A stretch of DNA of 64,000 bases, taken from NCBI GenBank assembly GCA_963779735.1, contig CAVZZJ010000009.1:239992-303991 (forward strand), read 5' to 3'. Positions 1 to 9,639 of this stretch are shown in pieces. Numbering within the stretch: the first letter of the stretch is position 1; the number at the start of each line of letters is the position of its first letter. A model generated the notes under the pieces. It saw only the letters and a program-made list of their open reading frames with translations. It was not told the DNA's origin and searched no databases. This stretch comes from Bog-473 sp963779735 (GTDB taxonomy: Bacteria > Actinomycetota > Acidimicrobiia > Acidimicrobiales > RAAP-2). The position numbers were made by a program, and so were the translations under genes.

Positions 1-129
1 CTGGCCTCCCTTTCGGCGTTCGACTGGCCCGAGACCCCCCGGTGAGCGGGCGGCAAGAACCCCCGAACGCGTGTCGCCCGGTGGCATAGTGGGGCGGGCG
101 GGACGGGCCGTCGTGACGGGAGGTGGAAG

Positions 130-822
130 ATGTCCGACGTCTCGCGGGGGCCCGGTTGGTGGATGGCGTCGGACGGCAAGTGGTATCCACCCGAGTCGCA
201 CCCGACCTTCCAGCCTCCGCCACCACCTCCGCCGCCCACGCCCCCTCCGTCGCCCCCGTCACCCTTCTCTGCGCCCCCGTCACCCTTCTCTGCGCCCCCG
301 GGCCCGGGCCCCTATCCGGTCGGCTCTGCCCCGTACCCCTACGCCGCCTCACCTCCCTCGCTGTCGCCGCCGCTGGCCGACTACGGTCAACGACTCGCCG
401 GGTGGTTGATCGACTGGGTCATCCTGCTCGTCGTGAGCGTGCCGATCTCCATCCTCACCCACTCCTACCACTACAGCCACCTGGCGACGTCCACTACCAA
501 CAACACCAACTTCAGGGTGGGCCTGCCCGGTGCCCTCCTCTCGCCGCTCATCGTGATCGCCTACGGAACCTTTATGTGCGGCAGCACCCGGGGGCAGACC
601 CTCGGCATGATGATCATGGGGACCAAGGCGGTGAAGCTCTCCTCGGGAGCCCCCATCGGCTACGGCCCGGCCCTCGGGCGCGCCGCGTTCGAGATGCTCC
701 TGGCCTTCTTGTTGTTCGTGCCGTGGGTCATCGACATGCTCTTCCCCCTGTGGGACCGTATGAACCAGACATTGCACGACAAGGTGTCAGGAACGATCGT
801 CTTACGAGTCGAGCGTTCCTAA
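130..822 (+). CDS. RDD family membrane protein with proline-rich N-terminus
   Basis: Predicted membrane protein of unknown function, 230 residues. The N-terminus carries the actinobacterial motif PGWWMASDGKWYPPE, usual in front of RDD or zinc-ribbon-like membrane proteins. A proline/serine tract follows at about residues 30-75, containing an exact DNA duplication that encodes SPFSAPP twice. From about residue 80 an RDD domain begins: QRLAGWLIDWVILL contains the Arg and Asp, followed by two more hydrophobic segments (around 138-155 and 190-212) and the motif RGQTLGMMIMG. The ATG at 130 is preceded by GGGAGG. RDD proteins are thought to have transport or stress roles, but no substrate can be named here. 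It lies just upstream of an FMN reductase gene on the same strand. Confidence 0.85.
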   Translation: MSDVSRGPGWWMASDGKWYPPESHPTFQPPPPPPPPTPPPSPPSPFSAPPSPFSAPPGPGPYPVGSAPYPYAASPPSLSPPLADYGQRLAGWLIDWVILLVVSVPISILTHSYHYSHLATSTTNNTNFRVGLPGALLSPLIVIAYGTFMCGSTRGQTLGMMIMGTKAVKLSSGAPIGYGPALGRAAFEMLLAFLLFVPWVIDMLFPLWDRMNQTLHDKVSGTIVLRVERS

Positions 823-849
823 TCGCCCCTGAACCACCGAGGAGACGCC

Positions 850-1503
850 GTGTCCAAGCTTCAGGTGATCGTCGGCAGCACGCGCCCGACGAGGGCGGCC
901 GAGCGCGTCGTCCCCTGGGTCCTCCGGCGGGCGTCGGCCCACGGTGCCTTCGACGTCGAACTGCTCGACCTGCGCGAATGGCCGCTGCCGATGTTCGGCG
1001 AGCACGCCGGGACCATCGGCGACCGCACCGATCCGACCTACTCCGATCCGATCGTGAAGCGTTGGAACCAGAAGGTCAAGGAGGGTGACGCCTACCTGGT
1101 CGTCACCCCGGAGTACAACCACAGCGTTCCCGGTGTCCTGAAGAACGCCATCGACAGCGTGTTCATCTCCTTCGCGCTGCGCAACAAGCCCGTGGCGGTC
1201 GTCAGCTACAGCGGAGGAATCGCCGGTGGCGCCCGGGCCATAGAGCATTTCGCGCACATCGCCATCGAGACCGAAATGGTGCCGCTGCGCAACACCGTGA
1301 TCATCCCCTATGTCACCGACGCCTTCGGCGGTGACGGCGAGCCGACCAATCCCCTGACCGACGTCGGCCTCACGGTGGTCCTCGACGACTTGGCGTGGTG
1401 GTCGACCGCGCTCGAGCGGGCGCGCGCCACGGGCGAGCTGACACCCGGAGCGTTCCGCTTTCGGGCGCTGGCGTCCGCCCTGGCGTCCGAGGACGAGGCC
1501 TGA
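850..1503 (+). CDS. NAD(P)H-dependent FMN reductase family protein
   Basis: Cytosolic flavodoxin-fold oxidoreductase of 217 residues, expected to bind FMN and reduce it or small quinone/azo substrates with NAD(P)H. It opens with the strand-loop KLQVIVGSTRPTR, the phosphate-binding turn typical of this family, and carries the conserved TPEYNHSVPGVLKNAID motif near residues 90-106 and SYSGGIAGG near 120. Start is GTG at 850 with GGAG 6 bases upstream. It follows the RDD gene by 27 bases, so the two are probably co-transcribed. The physiological substrate cannot be read from the sequence. Confidence 0.9.
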   Translation: MSKLQVIVGSTRPTRAAERVVPWVLRRASAHGAFDVELLDLREWPLPMFGEHAGTIGDRTDPTYSDPIVKRWNQKVKEGDAYLVVTPEYNHSVPGVLKNAIDSVFISFALRNKPVAVVSYSGGIAGGARAIEHFAHIAIETEMVPLRNTVIIPYVTDAFGGDGEPTNPLTDVGLTVVLDDLAWWSTALERARATGELTPGAFRFRALASALASEDEA

Positions 1504-1516
1504 TCAGGCTGGTTGA

Positions 1517-1966
1517 TCAGGCCGCTGCGTCGGGCGGGGCGATGGCCAGCAGTTCGGCGAGCAGATCCTCCCAGGGAACGGCCTCCCACCCCGATCGCTC
1601 CGCCCTGGCCCTGGCGACGGCGACGGTGTCGTCGACCCACTGGAGCTCGGCATCCTCGCCCGGGGCGAACATCCCCCCGTCCTTCCGCAGTCCGAAATCG
1701 GCGCCGAAGACGCTGTCCTTCTCGAGTTTGCGGAGCTCCTTGAGATCCTTGACGATGTGGCCTAGGTGCGAGGACGACGGCCCCTCCGCCATGCGGATCG
1801 CCCACTCCGCGCAGTGCCATGCCCGCCGGAAGTCCCCGTGGTGCGTCGTCTTGGCGATGGCGTCGGAGTAGCGCGCCAGCTTCTCCTTCTCCTCGGCGGG
1901 AAGGTCCCGCTCGATCTCCTTGACGAAGTAGCTGATGATCGGTGATGGGCTCTTGACGTCGGACAT
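1517..1966 (-). CDS. conserved hypothetical protein, 149 aa
   Basis: I do not recognise a named family. The product is acidic and mostly helical, with a charged N-terminal stretch (EIERDLPAEEKEKLARYSD) and an aromatic middle (RRAWHCAEWAIRMAEG). No signal peptide or membrane segment is visible. It converges with the FMN reductase gene (13-base gap) and is divergent from the P450 gene, leaving a 163-base region at 1967-2129 for both promoters. Codon use matches the neighbours, which supports a real gene. Confidence 0.7.
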   Translation of the reverse strand: MSDVKSPSPIISYFVKEIERDLPAEEKEKLARYSDAIAKTTHHGDFRRAWHCAEWAIRMAEGPSSSHLGHIVKDLKELRKLEKDSVFGADFGLRKDGGMFAPGEDAELQWVDDTVAVARARAERSGWEAVPWEDLLAELLAIAPPDAAA

Positions 1967-2129
1967 GGGGGAAATCTACCGGTATCCCCGTAGTGTGCCG
2001 TGTGGTCCGGATCGGCAGACGCAGGTCGCAGCTGCCCGAACAGCGCCGGGCTCGGCGGTTGACCTCGTCGCCATATTGGTGCCACAGTACTGGCATGAAA
2101 GTGGCGCACGTCCCGCAGCCAGCGCGGTC

Positions 2130-3335
2130 GTGACGGCGACAACCACCGCCGGCAACGACGTCTACTACGACCCCTACGACCTCGAGATTTACGCCGACCC
2201 GTACCCGGTGTTCCGGCGCCTGCGCGAAGAGGCGCCGCTGTACACCAACGATGAGTACGGCTTCTACGCCGTCAGCCGTTTCGACGACGTCGAGAAGGGC
2301 CTGGTCGACCACTCCACCTTCAGCTCGGCCCGCGGGGTGATCCTCGAGATGATCACGGCCAACCTCGAGTTCCCCCAGGGCGTGTTCATCATGGAAGACC
2401 CGCCGATGCACACCGCCCACCGCGGCGTCCTCTCGCGGGTGTTCACCCCGAAGAAGATGAACGCTCTGGAGCCGCAGATCCGAGAGTTCTGCGCCGGTGC
2501 CCTCGACCCGCTGGTGGGTCGCGGGGGGTTCGACTTCGTGGCCGATCTGGGCGCGCAGATGCCCATGCGGGTCATCGGGATGCTGCTCGGCATCCCGGAG
2601 GACGACCTGCAGGCGATCCGGGCGCACGGCGACAAACGGCTCCGGCGCGAGCCCGGGCGGCCGAAGGACTTCGAAGGGCACAACCTGGCCGATCCCAGCT
2701 TCTTCGGCGACTACATGGAGTGGCGGGCCTCGCACCCGTCGGACGACCTGATGACCGAGCTGTTGCAGGTCGAGTTCACAGACGAGGCGGGTACCGTGCG
2801 GCGCCTGACGCGCGGGGAGATCTTGACCTTCGTCAACGTCCTGGCCACCGCGGGCAACGAGACGACCAATCGGCTGATCGGCTGGACCGGAAAGGTCCTG
2901 GCCGACCACCCCGACCAGCGGCGGGAGCTAGCCCAGGACCGGTCGCTGATCACCAACGCCATTGAGGAGATCCTGCGGTTCGAGCCGCCGTCCCTCCAGA
3001 GCTGTCGCGCCGTCACCCGAGACGTCGAGTACTACGGCCAGGCCGTCCCGGCGGGCAGCACCATGATGTTTCTCACCGCCGCGGCCAATCGGGACCACCG
3101 GGCCTTTGCGCCCGATGGAGACGTCTTCGACATCCATCGCACGATCGGTCACCACGTCGCGTTCGGCTACGGCATCCATTTCTGTCTGGGCGCCGCGCTC
3201 GCCCGGCTCGAAGGCCGTATCGCCCTGGACGAGGTGCTGAACCGTTTCCCCGACTGGCAGGTGGACACCCACAACGCCCACCTCGACTCGAGCGCGGTCC
3301 GAGGATGGGCCACGCTGCCGGTCGTCACCGACTGA
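2130..3335 (+). CDS. cytochrome P450
   Basis: Soluble bacterial class-I type P450 of 401 residues, a heme-thiolate monooxygenase needing an external ferredoxin and reductase. The I-helix motif ATAGNETTNR (A-G-x-E-T-T), the K-helix ExxR (EEILRFEPP) and the heme-binding loop FGYGIHFCLGAALARLE with the Cys ligand are all present. The open frame extends upstream to 1935, across the start of the divergent gene, so GTG at 2130 is preferred because the residues after it (NDVYYDPYDLEIYADPYPVF) match the usual P450 N-terminus. Substrate is unknown; the general form resembles the CYP107/125-like actinobacterial P450s. No ferredoxin gene is adjacent; the nearest is about 20 kb away. Confidence 0.93.
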   Translation: MTATTTAGNDVYYDPYDLEIYADPYPVFRRLREEAPLYTNDEYGFYAVSRFDDVEKGLVDHSTFSSARGVILEMITANLEFPQGVFIMEDPPMHTAHRGVLSRVFTPKKMNALEPQIREFCAGALDPLVGRGGFDFVADLGAQMPMRVIGMLLGIPEDDLQAIRAHGDKRLRREPGRPKDFEGHNLADPSFFGDYMEWRASHPSDDLMTELLQVEFTDEAGTVRRLTRGEILTFVNVLATAGNETTNRLIGWTGKVLADHPDQRRELAQDRSLITNAIEEILRFEPPSLQSCRAVTRDVEYYGQAVPAGSTMMFLTAAANRDHRAFAPDGDVFDIHRTIGHHVAFGYGIHFCLGAALARLEGRIALDEVLNRFPDWQVDTHNAHLDSSAVRGWATLPVVTD

Positions 3336-3374
3336 CCATCATTTCGGTCAAAGAGCGTCGGGAACGCGACGACC

Positions 3375-4607
3375 TCAGGCAGGCGGCGAGACCGTCACGC
3401 CGGGGATGGTGTTCCCGCAGAGCGGCTCCGCCCCCTTGACCAAGTCGAAGTTCTTGCCCTCCAACTTGCCCACCCAGAAGCAGTGACCGGAGAAGTTGGT
3501 CCGGTTGGCCAGGTTAATGGGGTTGTTGCCGAACAGGCCCAGCGCGTCCCAGGTGTGGATCTTGGACAGGGAGGCGATGACCGAGGCCCCCGTCGGGTTG
3601 CTGCCCGCCGTCTTGAGGGCCTGCATCAGCATGCCGACCGCGACGTAGGCGTTGTACTCGGACTCGGTGGGCAGACCCTTGATCCCCGCCGCCTTGAGGT
3701 CGGCGGCGAACTGCTTGGTGGCCGGCGTGTTCAGCTCCATGACCTCGTAGGGGTCCTCGAAGGAGACGCCCTGGGCGGCCTGGGCCTCGGCCGCACTGGC
3801 CTGGTACGTCACGTCACCGCCGTAGCCGGTGGCGAGCAGCACCGCCTTGAGCTTGACCCCGTCGAGCTTGAGCTGGTCGATGAGCGCGTACGCCGTGTTG
3901 GGGTCGGTCGACATGCTCAGCCCGTTGACGCCGGCCGCCTTCATGGCCAGGGCGATGGGCGCCACGTTGGTGCTCCCGAAGGGGAACGCCGCGTTGACGT
4001 AGCCGGCCTTTATCCCGGCGTGCTCGGCCGAAGCCGCCGCCCCTTCGGCGGCCTCCGCCGACGACGGCGAGATGGCGTAGCCGATGGAGCCGAGGTTGGT
4101 GACCCCCTGGCTCTTGAAGTACTCCCCGCTGCCCGTGTTCACCAAGCTCGTCTTGGGGATGCCGTAGGCCGAGAACATGTTGTCATCGGTCTGCCATTCC
4201 GAGGCGTCCTCGGCCACGCCGAGGACCGGGGTGTCCTGGGCCTTGAAGAAGGGCGCCGCACCGAACGCCACCGCGGAGACGGCGACCACCGCCAACACGT
4301 GGTGCTGCTCCACCAGGCTCTGCCCCGCAGTGAGCGCGGTCGTGGGACTGGTCGCGGTGTCGCCGACAACGTACTTGAGGTCGTAGCCGTCGCGCTTGGC
4401 CAGTTCGACTCCGGCCTGCACGCCCTGCACGGTGGTGGCGTTGCCCGAGGCACCGGGCCCGGTGACGTCGGTGAGCACACCGATGGTGATGGGCTTCAAG
4501 CTTCCCGAGGCGCCCGCCGTCGCACCACTCACGCCAAGGCTCACGCCGCCGGCAACTGTCGCCATGACGGTCGCTGCCGCCAGAAGCCTGCTCATCCTGT
4601 GTGCCAT
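3375..4607 (-). CDS. branched-chain amino acid-type ABC transporter substrate-binding protein
   Basis: Exported periplasmic-binding-protein type I domain protein, 410 residues, of the Leu/Ile/Val (LivK-like) family. A signal peptide covers about residues 1-32 (basic MAHRMSRLL, hydrophobic stretch, then SGATAGASG). The mature part begins KPITIGVLTDVTGPG, the usual first strand of the fold. The start ATG at 4607 has GGGGGG close upstream. It is a close paralogue of the next gene (4896-6128): most of the mature sequence aligns without gaps, for example FPFGSTNVAPIALAMK in both. No permease or ATPase gene is nearby, so the partner transporter is encoded elsewhere or the protein serves as a sensor. 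Ligand not predictable. Confidence 0.9.
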   Translation of the reverse strand: MAHRMSRLLAAATVMATVAGGVSLGVSGATAGASGSLKPITIGVLTDVTGPGASGNATTVQGVQAGVELAKRDGYDLKYVVGDTATSPTTALTAGQSLVEQHHVLAVVAVSAVAFGAAPFFKAQDTPVLGVAEDASEWQTDDNMFSAYGIPKTSLVNTGSGEYFKSQGVTNLGSIGYAISPSSAEAAEGAAASAEHAGIKAGYVNAAFPFGSTNVAPIALAMKAAGVNGLSMSTDPNTAYALIDQLKLDGVKLKAVLLATGYGGDVTYQASAAEAQAAQGVSFEDPYEVMELNTPATKQFAADLKAAGIKGLPTESEYNAYVAVGMLMQALKTAGSNPTGASVIASLSKIHTWDALGLFGNNPINLANRTNFSGHCFWVGKLEGKNFDLVKGAEPLCGNTIPGVTVSPPA

Positions 4608-4742
4608 GCTGCTGCCCCCCTATTTGCCCGATCGCTGCTGGATCGGTCCCTGACCAGTGGTTCGCGCGCCCCCCGGGCTGTGTCGGTGACTCAGCCTATC
4701 TTAAGACTGGTACCGAAGTGGGTTGCAGGCTATCAGGGTCAA

Positions 4743-4810
4743 GCCGCTCATGGTCGAGCCGCTCATGGTCGAGCCGCTCATGGTCGAGCTGCTCAGGGTC
4801 GAGCCGCTCG
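4743..4810. repeat. 15-bp tandem repeat between the paralogous binding-protein genes
   Basis: About 4.5 copies of a 15-base unit, GCCGCTCATGGTCGA, with starts at 4743, 4758, 4773, 4788 and 4803; the fourth copy has two changes. It lies in the 288-base region 4608-4895 between the two minus-strand binding-protein genes, upstream of the first and downstream of the second. No coding role is visible. Confidence 0.9.
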
Positions 4811-4840
4811 GCAGATGCCAACCAGGCTCCAAATGCACCA

Positions 4841-4874
4841 CCGGCCGCCGGAACCCATGGGTTCCGGCGGCCGG
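4841..4874 (-). terminator. 34-bp perfect palindrome, probable terminator hairpin
   Basis: The sequence is a perfect inverted repeat with arms starting CCGGCCGCCGGAACC and a central CATG. It begins 22 bases after the stop codon of the 4896-6128 minus-strand gene, the expected place for a terminator of that gene. There is no T-run after it, so it may be an intrinsic terminator of the actinobacterial hairpin-only kind or an mRNA-stabilising hairpin. Confidence 0.65.
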
Positions 4875-4895
4875 TATGTCACGTAGCTTGCCCGA

Positions 4896-6128
4896 TCAGG
4901 TGGGCGGCGAGACCGTCTCGCCCGGGATGGTCTTCCCGCAGAGCGGCTCGGCGCCGGGAACCAGCTCGAAGTTCTTGCCGACCAGCTTGCCGACCCAGAA
5001 GCAGCCACCGGAGTAGTTGGTCCGGTTGGTGAGGTCAATGGGGTGGTTGCCGAACAGGCCCAGCGCGTTCCAGGTGTGGATCTTGGCCAGCTGGGTGATG
5101 ATCTCGGCCTGCGTCGGGTTGTTGCCGGCCGCCTTCAGGGCCTGCATGAGCATGCCGACCGAGACGTAGGCGTTGTACTCGGACTGGGTGGGCAGGCCCT
5201 TGATCCCCGCCGCCTTGAGGTCGGCGGCGAACTGCTTGGTGGCGGGCGTGTTCAGCTCCTGGATCTCGTAGGGGTTCTCGAAGGAGACGCCCTGGGCGGC
5301 CTGGACCTCGGCCGGGCTGGCCTGGTTGGTCACGTCACCGCCGTAGCCGGTGGCGAGCAGCACCGCCTTGAGCTTGACCCCGTCCTGCTTGAGGGCCGCG
5401 ATCAGCGCGTAGGCCGTGTTGGGGTCGGTGGCCGCGGTCAGCCCGTTGACGCCGGCCGACTTCATGGCCAGCGCGATAGGCGCCACGTTGGTGCTCCCGA
5501 AGGGGAACGCTGCGTTGACGTAGCCGGCCTTGATCCCGGCCTTCTCGGCCGAATCAGCGGCACCTTCGGCCGCCTCCGCCGACGACGGCGAGATGGCATA
5601 GCCGATGGAGCCGAGGTTGGTAACGCCCTGGCTCTTCAGGTACAGGCCGTCGCCCGTGTTCACCAAGCTCGTCTTGGGGATGCCGTAGACCGAGAACATG
5701 TTGGAATCGGTCTGCCACTCCGACGCGTCCTCGGCCACGCCGACCACGGGCGTGCCCTGCGCCTTGAAGAACGGCGCGGCGGCGAAGGTCAGCGACGAGA
5801 CGGCGACCACCGCCAACACGTGGTGCTGCTCCACCAGGCTCTGCCCGGCGGAGAGACCGGTCGTCGGACTGGTGGCGGTGTCGCCGACGACGAACTTGAG
5901 GTTGTAGCCGTCGCGCTTGGCCAGTTGTTGTCCGGCCTCCATGCCCTGCACACTGCTCGCGTTGCCCGAGGCACCGAGTCCCGTCGCATCGGTCAACAGA
6001 CCTACCGTGATGGTCTTGTCGCTGCTCGAGGCGCCCGCCGTCGCACCGCTCAAGCCGAGGCTCAAACCGCTGACGACCGTCGCCATGACGGTCGCCGCCG
6101 CCAAAATCCTGCCTTTTCTGTGGGCCAT
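4896..6128 (-). CDS. branched-chain amino acid-type ABC transporter substrate-binding protein (paralogue)
   Basis: Exported type I periplasmic-binding protein of 410 residues, paralogous to 3375-4607 and in the same orientation. The open frame begins at 6221, but ATG at 6128 is chosen because it follows a purine-rich GGGAGGG and starts the signal peptide (MAHRKGRILAAATVMATV), matching the paralogue. The mature part starts KTITVGLLTDATGLG. The differences from the paralogue are scattered substitutions, consistent with an older tandem duplication followed by specialisation. Ligand unknown; no transporter membrane genes in the window belong with it. Confidence 0.9.
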   Translation of the reverse strand: MAHRKGRILAAATVMATVVSGLSLGLSGATAGASSSDKTITVGLLTDATGLGASGNASSVQGMEAGQQLAKRDGYNLKFVVGDTATSPTTGLSAGQSLVEQHHVLAVVAVSSLTFAAAPFFKAQGTPVVGVAEDASEWQTDSNMFSVYGIPKTSLVNTGDGLYLKSQGVTNLGSIGYAISPSSAEAAEGAADSAEKAGIKAGYVNAAFPFGSTNVAPIALAMKSAGVNGLTAATDPNTAYALIAALKQDGVKLKAVLLATGYGGDVTNQASPAEVQAAQGVSFENPYEIQELNTPATKQFAADLKAAGIKGLPTQSEYNAYVSVGMLMQALKAAGNNPTQAEIITQLAKIHTWNALGLFGNHPIDLTNRTNYSGGCFWVGKLVGKNFELVPGAEPLCGKTIPGETVSPPT

Positions 6129-6436
6129 GTCGTGGTCCCTCCCTTTGACTGGTCCGTACCAGCCGCTCACATGCCCACCGCGGGCTTCGTTAATGTCACA
6201 GCATCTTAACCTAACTTCCACATGATGTCGCTTTTAGCAATGCAATGAAGCAATTCCGGTCTGTAGCTCCAGACGGGGCTAAAGGCCATACATGCCCAGC
6301 TCACAGCGGTGAACCACTTAGAGAAGGCAGACCCTCGAAAACCCTGAGCAAGTTTCTTAGCGACTTTTTACGCGCTTAAGGCCCCAGATTGTCCCGTCTT
6401 TTGTAATCAGACAGGCTGTTGCGCGCCTACGACCCC

Positions 6437-6518
6437 GCCGAACTCTCGGTCGAACTCTCCGCCGAACTCTCGGTCGAACGCTCGGTCGAACTCTGGGCCG
6501 AAACTCTCGGCCGAACGC
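6437..6518. repeat. 12-bp tandem repeat in a 431-base intergenic region
   Basis: Between the binding-protein gene (start 6128) and the DUF1684 gene (start 6560) there is a gene-free stretch. Its left part is relatively AT-rich and should hold the promoter of the binding-protein gene. Its right part has about seven degenerate copies of a 12-base unit like GTCGAACTCTCG / GCCGAACTCTCG. The array ends 42 bases before the DUF1684 start codon. Confidence 0.85.
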
Positions 6519-6559
6519 ACGACGCAAGTACGCGTCGCGATGGTTCTCGAGATGGTTGA

Positions 6560-7429
6560 ATGACCGACATGACGCAAGCCACCGAGACCGACCCTATGAC
6601 CTTTGCCCGAGAGTGGGAGGCGTGGCACCGCCACCACGAGGGGATCATGGGCGACCGGCACGGCTTCCTGGCGATCACCAACATCCACTGGCTCGGTGGC
6701 GACCCCCAACGCTTCGACGACGTCCCCGGCGCCTGGTCCACGGGGCCCAAGGGTGTGTCCGTCGCGCTCGCCGCGGGCGAGGAGCTGATCGTCGACGGCG
6801 AGGCGTGCACCGGCGGCCATGCGTTCGGGGTGATTCCCGAGCGAGCCAGCGTGCGCGCCTCGTGGGACGACAATGTGGTGGAGGTGGCCAAGAGGGGCGG
6901 CTACGACCTCATCCGGCCGCGCCATCCGGACAATCCGCTGCGGGTCGCCTTCACCGGCACCCCTGCCTACGCGCCCGACCCAAGCTGGGCGCTACCCGGC
7001 CGGTTCAGCCCCTTCGCCGAGCCCCGGCCCACCAAGGTCGGCGCGGCGGTCGAGGGCCTGGAGCACGTCTACCATGCCGTCGGACGGGTCGAGGTCTCCG
7101 TCGACGGGACCGACCTGGCGCTGACCGCCTTTCCCGGCCCGCGCGACGGCCAGCTGTTGGTGCTGTTCACCGACGCCACATCGGGCGTCACCACCTACGC
7201 CGCCAACCGCTCGGTGGTTCTCGGGCCCGTGGCGGAGGACGGAGCGTTGATCGTCGACTTCAACCGGGCCGTAAACCTGCCCTGCGCCTACACCGACCTG
7301 GCCACCTGTCCGCTCCCGCCTCCCGAGAACCGGCTGGCGGTGGCCATAGAAGCCGGAGAGAAGATCCCCTACGAGCGGCTCGAGTCCGCCGTGGGGCAGA
7401 CCCCACTACCTCCCCTGCCCGTCCACTGA
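6560..7429 (+). CDS. DUF1684 family protein
   Basis: Cytosolic protein of 289 residues belonging to DUF1684, a family with no settled biochemical function. Conserved family stretches are visible: FLAITNIHWLGG near residue 35, YAANRSVVLG near 215, and the C-terminal block FNRAVNLPCAYTDLATCPLP followed by PPENRLAVAIEAGEK. Two start codons are close together (6560 and 6572); the first is used here. It is followed 86 bases later by a VOC-family gene that happens to be in a frame which also reads open across this gene; that longer frame is not coding here. Confidence 0.88.
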   Translation: MTDMTQATETDPMTFAREWEAWHRHHEGIMGDRHGFLAITNIHWLGGDPQRFDDVPGAWSTGPKGVSVALAAGEELIVDGEACTGGHAFGVIPERASVRASWDDNVVEVAKRGGYDLIRPRHPDNPLRVAFTGTPAYAPDPSWALPGRFSPFAEPRPTKVGAAVEGLEHVYHAVGRVEVSVDGTDLALTAFPGPRDGQLLVLFTDATSGVTTYAANRSVVLGPVAEDGALIVDFNRAVNLPCAYTDLATCPLPPPENRLAVAIEAGEKIPYERLESAVGQTPLPPLPVH

Positions 7430-7515
7430 TCACCGGCGCCCTCCCACGGGTCGACGGCGCATACGGCGCATCGGGCGCCATTAGCGTGAGGCACGGGCTC
7501 AGATCGGAGGCGCAC

Positions 7516-7953
7516 ATGACGAGTCGACTACGCACGACGGGTTTCAACCACGTGGCCACGATGACCGGGGACCTGGACCGCTATCTAGCCTTCTACCAGG
7601 ACATCTTCGGCGCCGAAGTGATCACGGTCATGGAACAACAGGGCGACCACCCACGTATGGCCATCGTGAACATGGGCGGTGAGAGCGCGCTCAACGTGTT
7701 CGAGGTTGCGGCGGACTCCATCGTCGGTGACCGCACCCAAATGGGCGGCCGAGGTCCCATCGACCACTACGCCCTGTCGGTGGATTCGGAGGAGGAGCTG
7801 CTCGACATCCGGGACCGTCTGGTCGCCGTCGGGGCCTCGCCCGGCGAGGTCACGAAGTTCGGGCCCGCCCTGCACTCCGTCTTCTTCCGGGATCCGGACG
7901 GTGCCGAGCTGGAGGTGGCGTACCTGAACGGTGATGCCCTAGCGGGCGGCTGA
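7516..7953 (+). CDS. VOC superfamily (glyoxalase/bleomycin resistance-like) protein
   Basis: Small metal-dependent-fold enzyme of 145 residues with paired beta-alpha-beta-beta-beta modules. It begins FNHVATMTGDLDRYLAFYQDIFGAEV, the normal first VOC module, and ends with HSVFFRDPDGAELEVAY, the typical second metal-ligand region (His and Glu). ATG at 7516 is preceded by GGAGG at 7506-7510. The substrate is unknown; members include dioxygenases, isomerases and binding proteins. It is probably co-transcribed with the DUF1684 gene. Confidence 0.88.
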   Translation: MTSRLRTTGFNHVATMTGDLDRYLAFYQDIFGAEVITVMEQQGDHPRMAIVNMGGESALNVFEVAADSIVGDRTQMGGRGPIDHYALSVDSEEELLDIRDRLVAVGASPGEVTKFGPALHSVFFRDPDGAELEVAYLNGDALAGG

Positions 7954-7967
7954 CGCCGGCCCAGAGG

Positions 7968-9087
<1,120 letters not shown>

Positions 9088-9088
<1 letters not shown>

Positions 9089-9588
9089 CACAGGTACCAC
9101 TCCTCGAACCGCTCCCTGGGCGCCACTTCGCCGTTCTCGCCCCACACCTCGAGCCGCACGCCGCCCGCCCGGAGGACCTGCACCTTGGTGTCCGCCGGCA
9201 CCGGCCCGTTGACCGACACGGCGGACCACTCCTCGCCGCGGACCCGCACGATCCCCTCGGGCGTCAGGTCGCTGACGGCCACGCCCTCGGAGGCCTCCAA
9301 CGGGCCGAGGCGCCGTTCCTCAATGGGGTGATGCACCGGCGCAACGGTGTGGCGCCCCGACAGCCCCTTCCACGCCAGGGCGACCACCGCGACGGACACG
9401 GCGAGATCCACCAGGAGCAGAGCCCACAGCACGGGAGCGGACCGCCCGTCGACGGCCATGAACACGAGCCAGGCCGCACCGATCACACCGATCGCACCGG
9501 CGCCGATGTGCGCGTGCGGACCGGAGTGGAGGCCGATCAACAGCCCGAGAACCACCAGTCCGAGCAGGACTTCCGCGACGATCCACAT
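9088..9588 (-). CDS. NfeD-like membrane protein
   Basis: Short NfeD-family protein of 166 residues with two or three N-terminal membrane helices (about 4-20, 28-46 and 52-72) and a C-terminal OB-fold (EGVAVSDLTPEGIVRVRGEE through GGVRLEVWG). NfeD proteins pair with SPFH/stomatin proteins in membrane microdomains and here the two genes overlap by one base. The long, protease-containing form of NfeD is not present. It is the upstream gene of the pair and separated by 51 bases from pdxT. Confidence 0.88.
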
Positions 9589-9639
9589 CTGCGCCTCCTC
9601 AGTCGGTCGCGCCCCTCCATAGTACCGACTCGAGCAGCG

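Noticed and set aside
3483..4886. 467-residue open frame on the plus strand
   Set aside because: Antisense to the binding-protein gene; Gly/Arg/Val-rich with no motif or signal.
6556..7953. one long gene covering the DUF1684 and VOC regions
   Set aside because: The first 320 codons are a shadow of the DUF1684 gene; the VOC protein has its own ATG and GGAGG.
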